Positions 25,784-35,277 of a stretch of 64,000 bases of DNA are shown here, piece by piece. The stretch covers positions 556,001-620,000 of the forward strand of contig NZ_CP096889.1 in NCBI RefSeq assembly GCF_004124315.2, read 5' to 3'. The position numbers were made by a program, and so were the translations under genes. Numbering within the stretch: position 1 is the stretch's first letter; every line of letters begins with the position of its first letter. Source of the stretch: Bacillus cabrialesii. GTDB taxonomy: Bacteria; Bacillota; Bacilli; Bacillales; Bacillaceae. The notes beneath the pieces were generated by a model. It saw only the letters and a program-made list of their open reading frames with translations, ran no database searches and had not been told where the DNA came from.

Positions 25784-26668
25784 TCAATCTATTTGAGGAA
25801 ACTGATTGATGATATATTGCTTGAAGTTTTCAGTAACAGGTGATAGATACTTCCCTTCAATCCAAGAAATACCGACTACACGCTCAAACCTTGGCCAACT
25901 AATACGTACCTTTGCGATATTTGTTTGGTCTAAGCCTTTAAAATCAGGAAGAATTGAAACGCCAAGACCCGCTGCGACAAAACCTGCGATTGTAGCAGCT
26001 TCTTCACCTTCAAATACAATGTTTGGGGTAATATGAACCTGTTCAAAAATATGATCTATTGTCACTCGAAGAGCGAAACCTTCTTTCATTAAAACAAAAG
26101 GTTCATTAGCAATTTCGGTTAACGTAATATCCTCACGAGCAGCTAACACATGGTTTTTTGGCAAAAATAAAAAGAGCTCCTCCTGCCATAAGGGTTTCCA
26201 CATTATATTTGATTCGGCTGGAAAAGAAGCAAGTAGGCAGAGATCAAGTTCACCAGATTTTAGTTTATCTAAAAGCAAATTAGAGTGAGACTGGTTTAGT
26301 TGAAAATGAACGTTTGGGTAACGGTCTTTAAACGTTCCAATTAAATGTGGAACGATTGTTGTGCCCAGGGTGTGTAAAAAGCCTAAAGACACTTCACCTT
26401 GATCCGGTTTTAAAAGAGATTGAATTTCTTCCTTTCCTTCTGTATATTCTTGAATCATGGAATCAACCCTCTTGAGGAATATTTCCCCATACTTATTTAA
26501 TTTAATGGACCGGCCTTGTCTATCAAAAAGCGGAACACCTAAATGATTTTCTAATCTAACAATAGATCGAGAAAGTGCTGGCTGTGTAATTGATAATGTT
26601 TCAGCAGCTTTCGTTACATGCTGTATACGAGCAAGAGTTTGGAAGTACTCTAATTGTTCCCATTCCAT
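25784..26668 (-). CDS. LysR-family regulator
   Basis: This 294-residue protein has an N-terminal winged HTH (MEWEQLEYFQTLARIQHVTKA, TQPALSRSI) and a periplasmic-binding-like effector domain from about residue 90 (GEVSLGFLHTLGTTIVPHL). I start at ATG 26668 with AAAGGA ahead, where LysR homology begins. It is divergent from the fumarase gene and probably activates it in response to a metabolite such as a dicarboxylate. The gap carries AT-rich dyads (ATTATGCATTATACATCATAAT) typical of LysR sites. Confidence 0.85.
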   Translation of the reverse strand: MEWEQLEYFQTLARIQHVTKAAETLSITQPALSRSIVRLENHLGVPLFDRQGRSIKLNKYGEIFLKRVDSMIQEYTEGKEEIQSLLKPDQGEVSLGFLHTLGTTIVPHLIGTFKDRYPNVHFQLNQSHSNLLLDKLKSGELDLCLLASFPAESNIMWKPLWQEELFLFLPKNHVLAAREDITLTEIANEPFVLMKEGFALRVTIDHIFEQVHITPNIVFEGEEAATIAGFVAAGLGVSILPDFKGLDQTNIAKVRISWPRFERVVGISWIEGKYLSPVTENFKQYIINQFPQID

Positions 26669-26837
26669 TAAAAAAATCCTTTCTTTTAATAAATCATTAC
26701 ATAAAGGAATTAAAATCATATTTATTATGCATTATACATCATAATTTATGAGTGTTAAGATAAATTTATCGGCATAATAAATCAATTTTTTATAAATTTC
26801 AAATGACTTGGGATGTTCATAAGGAGGAACGTTTTAA

Positions 26838-28226
26838 ATGGGCTATCGAATTGAAAAGGATACTTTTGGAGAAATAAAGGTGCCTGCTGATAAGTTTTGG
26901 GGCGCCCAAACACAACGTAGTAAAGAGAACTTCATGATAGGTTCTGAAAAAATGCCAGAACGTATTGTTAGGGCTTTTGCTATATTGAAGCGTAGTACAG
27001 CTATTGCTAATAATCAACTAGGTAATTTGGATAGTGAAAAAACAGAGGTTATTACAGCAGTTTGTGATGAAATTCTTGAAGGCAAATATGATGACAATTT
27101 TCCACTCGTTGTTTGGCAGACGGGAAGCGGTACACAAAGCAATATGAATGTTAATGAAGTGATAGCAAATCTTGCAACAGCTTTATTAAAAGAGAAAGGC
27201 TCTACACAAACCATACATCCAAATGATGATGTCAACCGCAGTCAAAGCTCGAATGACACTTTCCCTACAGCGATGCATGTTGCGGGTGTATTAGCCATCT
27301 ATGAACAATTAGTTCCTGCGCTGGATGAACTTCGGAACACATTAGATGAAAAAGCAAAAAAATTCAATGACATTGTAAAAATAGGCCGAACACATCTTCA
27401 AGATGCTACACCTTTAACCCTTGGACAAGAAATTAGCGGTTGGGTATATATGATTGATCGTTCGAAAGAAATGATAGTGGAAGCAACTGAAAAAATGCGC
27501 GAGCTTGCTATCGGGGGTACGGCTGTAGGGACAGGTATTAATGCACATCCACAGTTTGGAGAAGTTGTCTCAGAGGAAATCTCGAAGTTTACAGGCCAAC
27601 TTTTTAGAAGCTCACCTAATAAATTTCATGCATTGACTAGTCATGATGAAATAACGTATGTACATGGTGCTATGAAAGCATTAGCCGCTGACTTAATGAA
27701 AATTGCAAACGATGTTAGATGGCTTGCAAGCGGTCCCCGCTGCGGGATCGGGGAAATTTCAATCCCGGAAAATGAGCCTGGCAGCTCCATCATGCCTGGT
27801 AAAGTTAACCCTACTCAATGTGAAGCCCTTACCATGATTGCGGCGCAAATTATGGGGAATGATGCAACTATTGGTTTTGCTGCAAGTCAGGGAAACTTTG
27901 AACTCAATGTATTTAAACCAGTTATTATCTATAATTTCCTTCAATCCGTGCAGTTACTAAGTGATGGAATCAAATCTTTCCATGATCATTGTGCGGTTGG
28001 TATTGAACCTAATGAGAAAACCATAAAAGAAAACCTTTCTAATTCTTTGATGCTTGTCACAGCATTGAATCCTTACATCGGATATGAAAATTCCGCAAAA
28101 ATTGCGAAGTTTGCTCATAAAGAAGGCTTAACGTTAAAAGAAGCTGCCGTGCAACTCGAGTTATTAACGGAAGAACAATTTGATGAGATGGTTAAGCCAG
28201 AAGATATGGTGAAACCAAACATTTAA
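26838..28226 (+). CDS. fumC: Class II fumarate hydratase
   Basis: This 462-residue protein has the fumarase/aspartase superfamily signature GSSIMPGKVNPTQCE. The active-site stretches SSNDTFPTAMH and GRTHLQDATPLTLGQE are both present. Class II fumarases are iron-independent homotetramers interconverting fumarate and malate. B. subtilis already has citG for the TCA cycle, so this is probably a second, inducible copy. SD AAGGAGGA precedes ATG 26838. The divergent LysR gene is the likely regulator. Confidence 0.92.
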   Translation: MGYRIEKDTFGEIKVPADKFWGAQTQRSKENFMIGSEKMPERIVRAFAILKRSTAIANNQLGNLDSEKTEVITAVCDEILEGKYDDNFPLVVWQTGSGTQSNMNVNEVIANLATALLKEKGSTQTIHPNDDVNRSQSSNDTFPTAMHVAGVLAIYEQLVPALDELRNTLDEKAKKFNDIVKIGRTHLQDATPLTLGQEISGWVYMIDRSKEMIVEATEKMRELAIGGTAVGTGINAHPQFGEVVSEEISKFTGQLFRSSPNKFHALTSHDEITYVHGAMKALAADLMKIANDVRWLASGPRCGIGEISIPENEPGSSIMPGKVNPTQCEALTMIAAQIMGNDATIGFAASQGNFELNVFKPVIIYNFLQSVQLLSDGIKSFHDHCAVGIEPNEKTIKENLSNSLMLVTALNPYIGYENSAKIAKFAHKEGLTLKEAAVQLELLTEEQFDEMVKPEDMVKPNI

Positions 28227-28239
28227 ATCTTTTAAAATA

Positions 28240-28276
28240 AAAACTAGTTACTAATCAGTAACTAGTTTTTTATTTT
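28240..28276 (+). terminator. fumC terminator
   Basis: The perfect 13-bp stem AAAACTAGTTACT / AGTAACTAGTTTT has a 4-base loop and a T run. Confidence 0.88.
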
Positions 28277-28676
28277 CATTTTGATGAAACCATTGCAATC
28301 AATAGTGGAAACATAATAGGTAGCTATACGAATTGCCGCCAATAACATGTTGGATAATGTATAAGGAAAATAACATCATCTCTTATTTCTCTCTTACTAT
28401 TTTATAGGCAGGAACGCCAAGCTGACGAGATATGCCATTGAAATCGACATGGAATCTCTGTTCGATCATTTACCGTCTTCAATATTCAATGGAATCTAAA
28501 AAGATAAACAAAACGGATTTCCGTTTATCTCAGATTCTATTAAACCTTTTACATCCGGAAACGGTGTATCTCATTGCGGATAAATACAAAATCTTTATAA
28601 GGCATCGTATTTCTATCCACTCATTCTTTATTGTTCTCAACGGACTTCATAATCGTGCCTGTCATTCAATAAGCAT
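28277..28676. other. Gene-poor stretch with a short coding remnant
   Basis: One plus-strand piece near 28407-28499 reads GRNAKLTRYAIEIDMESLF to a stop and may be the tail of a lost gene. A hairpin-like AAACGGATTTCCGTTT lies near 28508-28523. No intact gene is supported. Confidence 0.3.
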
Positions 28677-29438
28677 TTAAAATGAATATGATTCGCCATC
28701 ATCAGGCACTAACACATGAGAGGAGATTCCTTTTTCAGTAATAAATGATTTTAATTCTTCTCTAGATAATCCCCAATGGTTAACAGCCTCCATGTGGCTC
28801 ACAATCATTTTTGCTGATGGAGCAGCCTTATGCGTTTCAAAGATATCTTCTTTACCCATGACGAGAGAACCGCCTTCAAAGAATTGATTATCCCCGCCAT
28901 TTACGACAATGATGTCCGGCTGATGGGTATCAATCTCTTCTTGAATCGCATCATACCAGACTGTATCTCCGGCTATATATAATGTTTTCTCACTTTTGTG
29001 TTTGAATACAACGCCACATACAAGGCCTGCGAGTTTTAAAATGTCTCCTCTTCCGTGTTCGCCTTTTGTTTTAATAAGCTGAATACCTTCAAAAACCGTG
29101 TCTTTTGTTAACACCTCGACATTTTTGAATCCGGCATTTCGTATTTCTTTTGCATCTTCTTCATTTTGGGAGAACAGCTTGATATCTTTTGGCAATACCT
29201 CTTTAGCTGCCTCATCCCAATGATCAAGGTGTAGATGGGTAACAATAACAGCATCAATATTGTTAATAATATGGTCAACAGCGGCTGGCAATTCAACCAA
29301 AGGGTTGTTTTGATCCTGTCTTGGGGCATGTGGGAAAGGAGGATAAGCCCCTTTCTCAGCTAACATGGGATCTATTAAAAACGTTTTACCTGCATATTTG
29401 ACAACAAGTGTGGCATTACGGATTTGTTGTATGTTCAT
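28677..29438 (-). CDS. yddR: Metallo-beta-lactamase-fold hydrolase YddR
   Basis: This 253-residue protein is of the UlaG/metal-dependent hydrolase type. The metal motif HLHLDHWD lies near residue 72, a downstream metal aspartate in AGDTVWYD, and a histidine in VSHMEAVNHWG. It is a cytoplasmic hydrolase of unknown substrate. ATG 29438 has AAGGAG 9 bases ahead. It is divergent from an Lrp-type regulator, as yddR and lrp genes are neighbours in strain 168. Confidence 0.85.
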   Translation of the reverse strand: MNIQQIRNATLVVKYAGKTFLIDPMLAEKGAYPPFPHAPRQDQNNPLVELPAAVDHIINNIDAVIVTHLHLDHWDEAAKEVLPKDIKLFSQNEEDAKEIRNAGFKNVEVLTKDTVFEGIQLIKTKGEHGRGDILKLAGLVCGVVFKHKSEKTLYIAGDTVWYDAIQEEIDTHQPDIIVVNGGDNQFFEGGSLVMGKEDIFETHKAAPSAKMIVSHMEAVNHWGLSREELKSFITEKGISSHVLVPDDGESYSF

Positions 29439-29505
29439 GTGTAACACTCCTTTTCTTTAAGGTGTATATTAGTTTACAGACAGCCGCTGAATAAATACAT
29501 GGAAC

Positions 29506-29537
29506 AAATCAAGTCTTTCTGTCGATTGACTTGATTT
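29506..29537. promoter_or_regulatory. Candidate Lrp-type operator
   Basis: AAATCAAGTC and GACTTGATTT are perfect 10-bp arms with a 12-base spacer, in the divergent gap between yddR and the Lrp gene. Confidence 0.5.
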
Positions 29538-29679
29538 TTGAAAGTATGTCATTTATTTTGTATAAATTGTCATTAAGACAGAATCAGGTTCATTAAATGG
29601 AACAAATGTTAACGTAATGTGCAGGACTGCACCTTTTTATTGAGGGATGTCAAAAAGATTTTAGAAGGGATTTGATTTC

Positions 29680-30090
29680 ATGTTGGATCACACAGACATG
29701 CAAATATTAGAGGAGTTATCTCAAAATAGCCGCATTACGATGAAAGAATTAGGCGAGAAAGTGCATTTAACAGGGCAAGCGGCAGCCTCGAGGGTTGCCA
29801 AATTAGAAGACAGCGGCGTGATTGAGGGATATACAATTAAAGTGAACCAAGTGAAATTAGGATGTTATATTCATGCTTTGCTTAATATCTTCACCAAAAG
29901 CACCCATCATCAGCCCTATCTGTCATTTATCAAAACACAAGAGAAATATGTTATCAATAATTATAAAATCAGCGGGGATGGCTGTTATCTTCTTGAATGC
30001 AGATTTCCGTCTAATGAAGCGTTAGATCAATTTTTAGTGGAATTAAATAAGCATGTCAATTATAAATTATCGATTGTGATTAGCAAGTAG
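29680..30090 (+). CDS. Lrp/AsnC-family regulator
   Basis: This 136-residue protein has an N-terminal HTH (TDMQILEELSQNSRITMKEL, AAASRVAKLEDSGVIEGY) and a RAM ligand domain to the end. It belongs with LrpA/LrpB, which lie next to yddQ-yddR in strain 168. Lrp proteins form octamers and respond to amino acids. SD AGAAGGGA precedes ATG 29680. Likely target: yddR across the gap. Confidence 0.85.
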   Translation: MLDHTDMQILEELSQNSRITMKELGEKVHLTGQAAASRVAKLEDSGVIEGYTIKVNQVKLGCYIHALLNIFTKSTHHQPYLSFIKTQEKYVINNYKISGDGCYLLECRFPSNEALDQFLVELNKHVNYKLSIVISK

Positions 30091-30239
30091 AAAGCCCATT
30101 AACTCTGTATATTCACCTTCCATATATCTTATACGTATGGATAATGGTTAAGAAATAGGGAATAAGTTTGAATCGATTGAGAGTCATAACGTAACAATGC
30201 CGCTGCTGCCACGCCTGGCAGTTCCCTAATATTTTTAAT

Positions 30240-30312
30240 AGATGAATAACTTTGGGAAGAGCCAGAAACCCTCGGATAATAAACATACCAATATTGGTAT
30301 GTTTTTATAGTT
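30240..30312 (+). repeat. att-like scar at 30.3 kb (weak)
   Basis: GATGAATAAC, a GGAAGAG segment and CTCGG align in order with GGTGAATAAC...GGAGG...CTCGG of the tRNA-Leu tail. They are followed by ATACCA / TGGTAT and T5. It is more decayed than scar 3, but the order of blocks agrees. It stands just before the surface-protein operon. Confidence 0.4.
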
Positions 30313-30549
30313 TAACCACAAATTTCGACTTGATAAATATATTTTGACAAAATGAGACAAAAACATACATTTTATGCACGTGTTTAGCCTTTAATTGTGT
30401 CAAATATATGAACATTTTGTCACATGCCAAATATTCAAATATTTTGTTATATTAACCAAGAGAGGAGGTCATATTGAGAACACAATTCGAAATATTTTGA
30501 TTTCTTGTGTTGATAGTTGGATAAAACTGAATTATGGAGTGTGAAATCT
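30313..30549 (+). promoter_or_regulatory. Upstream region of the surface-protein operon
   Basis: AT-rich DNA carries repeated ATATT/ACATTTTGT motifs. At 30462-30500 a strong ribosome site GAGGAGG is followed by TTG 30474, opening an 8-codon frame (MRTQFEIF, stop). It may be a leader peptide or a relic of a gene start. Confidence 0.35.
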
Positions 30550-33500
30550 ATGGGGAAGGCCTTTATATCTAAGACTAACAAACTGCATATTAGGAAAATC
30601 TTAATGGTGTTTGCAGTCTTTTTATTAGTTACTGGTAATCTGTTGACAGCGTTGCCAAAACATACTCATGCTGCAGATAGTACAGACGTAACTCAAACTG
30701 CGGATACGACTTGTCCAGCTCCAGTCACATTGATTAATGGAAGCTTTGAGCAAGGTGCTGCGAGAGGATCTGCAGTCAATGGTTCGGGTATCTATTATTA
30801 CGAATCCGAGGTTCCTGGCTGGAAGACGACTGATGATGCAGCTGGCTATAAAGTAATTGAAATATGGAACCATGCTCAGAATTTACCTTCTGGTGCAAAG
30901 TATTATCCTGCACCTCCTGATGGAAAGCGGTGGGCGGAATTAAACGCCACGGAAAACGGGATGTTGTATCAAGATGTGAAGACAACGCCAGGACAAACCA
31001 TTTATTGGCGTCTATCCCACATGGGGCGGGCAGGGGTTGACACCATGCAGGTTCGCATCGGGGCAGCGACTAACAACCCGTACGATACCGTCGTCCAAAA
31101 ACAAATGTCTGATGGGAGAACTGCTTGGGGAACTCATACAGGTTCTTATACTGTACCGGCAGGACAGACTACAACCCGGTTCGGTTTCGAAGCGGTGAGT
31201 TCAGCCAGTGGAAGCATAGGAAACGGAAACTTTTTAGATGATATTTTCCTGGGTACAGAACCATGTGTCACAGCGCATAAAACGGTTTCACCACAGGGAG
31301 AAGTACAAGCCGGGGATGAACTTACATACGCGGTTCAAATCAAAAATGAAGGCGGAGACGTTGCTTCTGCTGCAAACTTTTCCGATGCAATTCCAGAGGG
31401 AACTGAATATGTTCCGGGATCATTAAAATTAATTAACGGTTCGACAACAAAGAATTTAACTGATGCATCCGATGGTGATGAAGGCAATTTCGATGGCAAT
31501 AAAGTAAATATTACATTAGGAAATTTGCCTAACACCAAAAACTTGCCTAATGGGATGACTGTACAGTTTAAAGTGAAAGCCAAAACAGGTTATGCAGGTA
31601 AAGAAATTTCTAATAAAGCGCAAATAAACTATAACAGTTTACTAACGAATACAAGTAAAAAAACCGAATCAAACGAAGTAACGACTCCGGTTGTTTTTAA
31701 AGATCCTGTACTTGAATCAAAGAAAACGTCTGCTATTAAGGCAAAAGCGGATGGAAACCAAGATGCGGATCACCCAGAAGTGGGAGATACACTTCTTTAC
31801 ACGATACAAACGCGGAATACCGTTGAAGACAGCCAGGTGAAAAACCTAACCATTTCAGATGCGGTGCCAGAAGGCTTGGAATTTGTTCCGGGCACTTTGA
31901 AAGTGGACGGCGCATCAGTCAGTGATGCTCAAGATGATGATAAGGGACAATATTCGGATGGCAAAGTATCAGGCAAGATTGGTAATGTGACCGATTCTGA
32001 ATGGCACAGCGTTACTTTTGAAGCAAAAGTGAAGTCTGGTCAAGCAGGAAAGGATATTATCAATACGGCAAGCATTTCAGGAGATAATATTGAAACTCCG
32101 GATACGCCGAGTAGTGAAGTCAAAGTTTATCCTAGGAACCCTGCCTTAGAGTCAAAGAAAACGTCAGCAATTAAGGAAAAAGTGGAAGGAAACAAGTATC
32201 CAGATCACCCAGAAGTAGGGGACACGCTCCTTTACACAATCCAAACACGAAATACTGAAGAAGACAGTGAGGCCAAAAACCTTACGATCTCAGATGCGAT
32301 ACCAGATGGACTGGAGTATGTTCCAGGCACCCTGAAAGTAGACGGTACAGCAGTCAGTGATGCTCAAGACGATGACAAAGGTGATGTGACAGATGGCAAA
32401 GTGTCAGGCCAAATTGGCGATGTAACTGATACTGAATGGCATACTGTTACTTTTGAAGTGAAAGTGAAGCCCGGCCAAGCTGGCGAAACGATTCAAAATA
32501 CGGCTAGCGTTACTGGCAGCAACATCGACACACCAGATAAGCCGAGCAATGATACCGAGATTTATCCGAGAAAGCCGGTTGTAGAATCGAAGAAAACCGC
32601 AAGCCTTCAAACAAAAGCAGAGGGCAATAAAGATGAAAAACATCCAGAAGTAGGAGATACCCTACTTTATACAATCGAAACGAGAAACACGATTGAAGAC
32701 AGTTTGCTGAAAGAGCTCGTCATCTCAGATGAACTACCGGATGGAATAGAATACGTTTCGGGTTCTTTAAAAGTAGACGGCACAGCAGTCAGCGACGCAC
32801 AAGATGATGATAAAGGCGATGTGACAGCTGGCAAAGTGTCAGGCCAAATTGGTGATGTGACTGACACGGAATGGCATACTGTTACATTTGAAGCGAAAGT
32901 GAAGCCTGGCCAAGCCGGCGAAACGATTCAAAATACGGCTAGCGTTACCGGCAACAACATCGAAACTCCGGATAAGCCGAAAAATGAAGTCGATGTTTAT
33001 CCTAGGAACCCTGTCTTAGAATCAAAGAAAACAGCAAGTATTCAGGCAAAAGCAGAGGGCAATAAAGAAGAGAATCAGACACAAGTGGGAGATACCCTTC
33101 TTTATACCATCCAGACAAGAAACACCATTGAGGACAGTCTGGTGAAAAATCTTGTTATCTCAGATGAACTTCCAGAAGGACTCGAATATGTTTCTGGGAC
33201 ACTGAAAGTAGACAATAAAGCAGTCAGCGATGCCCAAGATGATGACAAAGGCGATATGACAGACGGCAAATTGTCGGGCCAAATTGGTGATGTGACTGAC
33301 ACAGAATGGCATACTGTTACCTTTGAAGCGAAAGTGAAAGCTGGCCAAACTGATCAGAAAATTGCGAATACTGCCAGCGTCACAGGTGACAATATTGATA
33401 AACCAGATACACCAAGCCATGAGGTCAAAATTTACCCGAAAAATCCAGTCTTAGAGTCAGAGAAGACAGCAAAGAATCTGGATTCCGATAAAGAGAAGTA

Positions 33501-35277
33501 TGAAGCAGGAGATACGGTTGTTTACACGATCAAAACAAGAAATACAGTAGCGGACAGTAAAGTAACTGATCTCGTCATCTCAGATGAACTTCCAGAAGGT
33601 CTCGAATATGTTTCTGGAACACTCAAAGTAGACGATAAAGCGGTTACAGATGCTGAAGATGACGATAAAGGTGATGTGACAAAAGGTAAAGTGTCAGGCC
33701 AATTTGGCGATGTGACTGACACAGAATGGCATACTGTTACATTCGAAGCGAAAATAAAAGCTGGACAAGCCGGTAAAAATATTGTCAATACGGCTAGCAT
33801 TAGCGGTGACAATACTGATAAACCGGATACACCAAGCCAAGAGGTCAAAGTTTCTCCGAAAGATCCAGCATTGAAGTCAGAAAAGTCAGTAAAAAATCTT
33901 GATTCAGATAAAGAGAAATACGAAGCAGGAGATACGGTTGTTTACACGATCAAAACAAGAAATACAGTAGAGGACAGTAAAGTAACTGACCTTGTTATTT
34001 CAGATGAGCTTCCAGACGGTCTCAAATACATTGAAGGCAGTTTGAAAGTAAGCCATGAGGGCAAAGGAAGTTTTGAAAACGGTAAGGTATCAGCTGATTT
34101 TGGAGACGTTACAGATACTGAGTGGCGGACTGTGACATTCCAAGCGAAAATTGAGTCCGGATATGCGGAAAAAACGATTAAAAACGTGGCAACCGTTGAC
34201 GGCGGCAATATAGACATACCGGATAAACCGGGAACAGACATCAAAGTGGATCCGAAAGATCCAAAACTAGAATCGAAGAAAACAGCCTCCATTAAGGAAA
34301 AAGCTGATGGAAATAAAGATGCGGACCATCCGGAGTCGGGCGACACGCTTCTTTACACAATCCAAACCCGAAACACGATTGAAGACAGTCTTGTCAAAAA
34401 TCTTGTCATCTCGGATTCTCTTCCGGAAGGATTAGAATATGTTTCAGGAACATTGAAAGTAGATGGTACAGCGGTAAGTGATGATCAAGACGATGATCAT
34501 GGATATTATGCTGACGGAAAGGCGTCAGGTGAGTTTGGCAATGTGACAGATACGAAATGGCACTCTGTGACATTTGAAGCAAAAGTGAAGTCTGGCCAAG
34601 CAGGTAAAGATATCGTCAACACTGCAAATATCAGCAGCGACAATATCAAGACTCCTGACAAACCAAGCCATGAAGTGAAGGTATATCCGCGAAATCCTGT
34701 TTTAGAATCTGAAAAAACAGTGAAGAACTTGGGTTCAGATAAGGAAAAGTATGAAGCAGGGGATACGGTAGTCTACACCATTAAAACCCGAAATACAGTA
34801 TCCGACGGTAAAGTAGAAAATCTGGTGATTTCAGATGATCTTCCAGCCGGATTGAAGTATGTCGAAGGCAGCTTGAAAGCGAGCAACGGCGGAGAAGCAA
34901 CAATCAAGGACGGCAAGATTACTGCTAACTTTGGAGATGTCACTGACACAGAATGGCGGACTGTGACATTCCAAGCGAAAATTGAGTCCGGATATGCAGG
35001 CAAAACGATTACAAACGTGGCAACTGTAGAAGGCAGCGGTATTGATAAGCCGGATAAGCCTAAGGCAGAGATGAGTGTTGTACCGAAAGGCTCTGAAAAA
35101 CCAAGCGATCCTGCTAAACCAAGCAAATCAACACCAGAAAAAACAGGTGAAAAGACAAATCCCGGAAATGAGCTTCCGGATACAGCGACAAATAACTATA
35201 ATATTCTTCTTGTTGGTTTTGGATTATTGTTAATTGGATTAGTCCTCTTGTATTTTAGAAGGAAAAGAAATGCTTAA
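30550..35277 (+). CDS. LPXTG cell-wall protein with nine DUF11-like repeats
   Basis: This 1575-residue secreted protein has a signal peptide at about residues 1-43 (ILMVFAVFLLVTGNLLTAL, cleavage near THA/AD). A unique N-terminal domain covers about 50-235 (NGSFEQGAARGS, DDIFLGTEPC). Nine tandem DUF11-type beta-sandwich repeats begin near 31257, 31702, 32137, 32572, 33007, 33442, 33862, 34258 and 34693; most are 145 codons. A Pro/Lys-rich wall spacer, the sorting signal LPDTA at 1542-1546, a hydrophobic tail and RRKRNA complete it. It should be joined to peptidoglycan by the sortase encoded directly behind. A likely role is adhesion or a surface layer. ATG 30550 is preferred (GGAG 10 bases ahead). 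Confidence 0.9.
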   Translation: MGKAFISKTNKLHIRKILMVFAVFLLVTGNLLTALPKHTHAADSTDVTQTADTTCPAPVTLINGSFEQGAARGSAVNGSGIYYYESEVPGWKTTDDAAGYKVIEIWNHAQNLPSGAKYYPAPPDGKRWAELNATENGMLYQDVKTTPGQTIYWRLSHMGRAGVDTMQVRIGAATNNPYDTVVQKQMSDGRTAWGTHTGSYTVPAGQTTTRFGFEAVSSASGSIGNGNFLDDIFLGTEPCVTAHKTVSPQGEVQAGDELTYAVQIKNEGGDVASAANFSDAIPEGTEYVPGSLKLINGSTTKNLTDASDGDEGNFDGNKVNITLGNLPNTKNLPNGMTVQFKVKAKTGYAGKEISNKAQINYNSLLTNTSKKTESNEVTTPVVFKDPVLESKKTSAIKAKADGNQDADHPEVGDTLLYTIQTRNTVEDSQVKNLTISDAVPEGLEFVPGTLKVDGASVSDAQDDDKGQYSDGKVSGKIGNVTDSEWHSVTFEAKVKSGQAGKDIINTASISGDNIETPDTPSSEVKVYPRNPALESKKTSAIKEKVEGNKYPDHPEVGDTLLYTIQTRNTEEDSEAKNLTISDAIPDGLEYVPGTLKVDGTAVSDAQDDDKGDVTDGKVSGQIGDVTDTEWHTVTFEVKVKPGQAGETIQNTASVTGSNIDTPDKPSNDTEIYPRKPVVESKKTASLQTKAEGNKDEKHPEVGDTLLYTIETRNTIEDSLLKELVISDELPDGIEYVSGSLKVDGTAVSDAQDDDKGDVTAGKVSGQIGDVTDTEWHTVTFEAKVKPGQAGETIQNTASVTGNNIETPDKPKNEVDVYPRNPVLESKKTASIQAKAEGNKEENQTQVGDTLLYTIQTRNTIEDSLVKNLVISDELPEGLEYVSGTLKVDNKAVSDAQDDDKGDMTDGKLSGQIGDVTDTEWHTVTFEAKVKAGQTDQKIANTASVTGDNIDKPDTPSHEVKIYPKNPVLESEKTAKNLDSDKEKYEAGDTVVYTIKTRNTVADSKVTDLVISDELPEGLEYVSGTLKVDDKAVTDAEDDDKGDVTKGKVSGQFGDVTDTEWHTVTFEAKIKAGQAGKNIVNTASISGDNTDKPDTPSQEVKVSPKDPALKSEKSVKNLDSDKEKYEAGDTVVYTIKTRNTVEDSKVTDLVISDELPDGLKYIEGSLKVSHEGKGSFENGKVSADFGDVTDTEWRTVTFQAKIESGYAEKTIKNVATVDGGNIDIPDKPGTDIKVDPKDPKLESKKTASIKEKADGNKDADHPESGDTLLYTIQTRNTIEDSLVKNLVISDSLPEGLEYVSGTLKVDGTAVSDDQDDDHGYYADGKASGEFGNVTDTKWHSVTFEAKVKSGQAGKDIVNTANISSDNIKTPDKPSHEVKVYPRNPVLESEKTVKNLGSDKEKYEAGDTVVYTIKTRNTVSDGKVENLVISDDLPAGLKYVEGSLKASNGGEATIKDGKITANFGDVTDTEWRTVTFQAKIESGYAGKTITNVATVEGSGIDKPDKPKAEMSVVPKGSEKPSDPAKPSKSTPEKTGEKTNPGNELPDTATNNYNILLVGFGLLLIGLVLLYFRRKRNA
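31702..35085 (+). repeat. Eight near-repeats of 396-435 bp in the surface-protein gene
   Basis: Units start with an ESKKT or SEKT motif, then GDTLLYTIQTRNT or GDTVVYTIKTRNT, SDELPxGLEYVxG, and TDTEWHTVTF. Five are 435 bp, one is 420, one 396 and the last about 392. Long blocks are nearly identical at DNA level, for example around 32440, 32860, 33290 and 33710. This points to recent duplication or gene conversion. Confidence 0.85.

Noticed and set aside
28432..28680. An 82-codon plus-strand protein
   Set aside because: No ribosome site, composition unlike coding sequence after the first part, and it runs into the yddR end.
31702..35085. CRISPR or phage tail-fibre repeats
   Set aside because: The repeats are 396-435 bp, translate in one frame and end in a sorting signal; no cas or phage genes are near.
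33522..35126. Several minus-strand frames inside the surface-protein gene
   Set aside because: They repeat with the DUF11 units and are antisense shadows of them.
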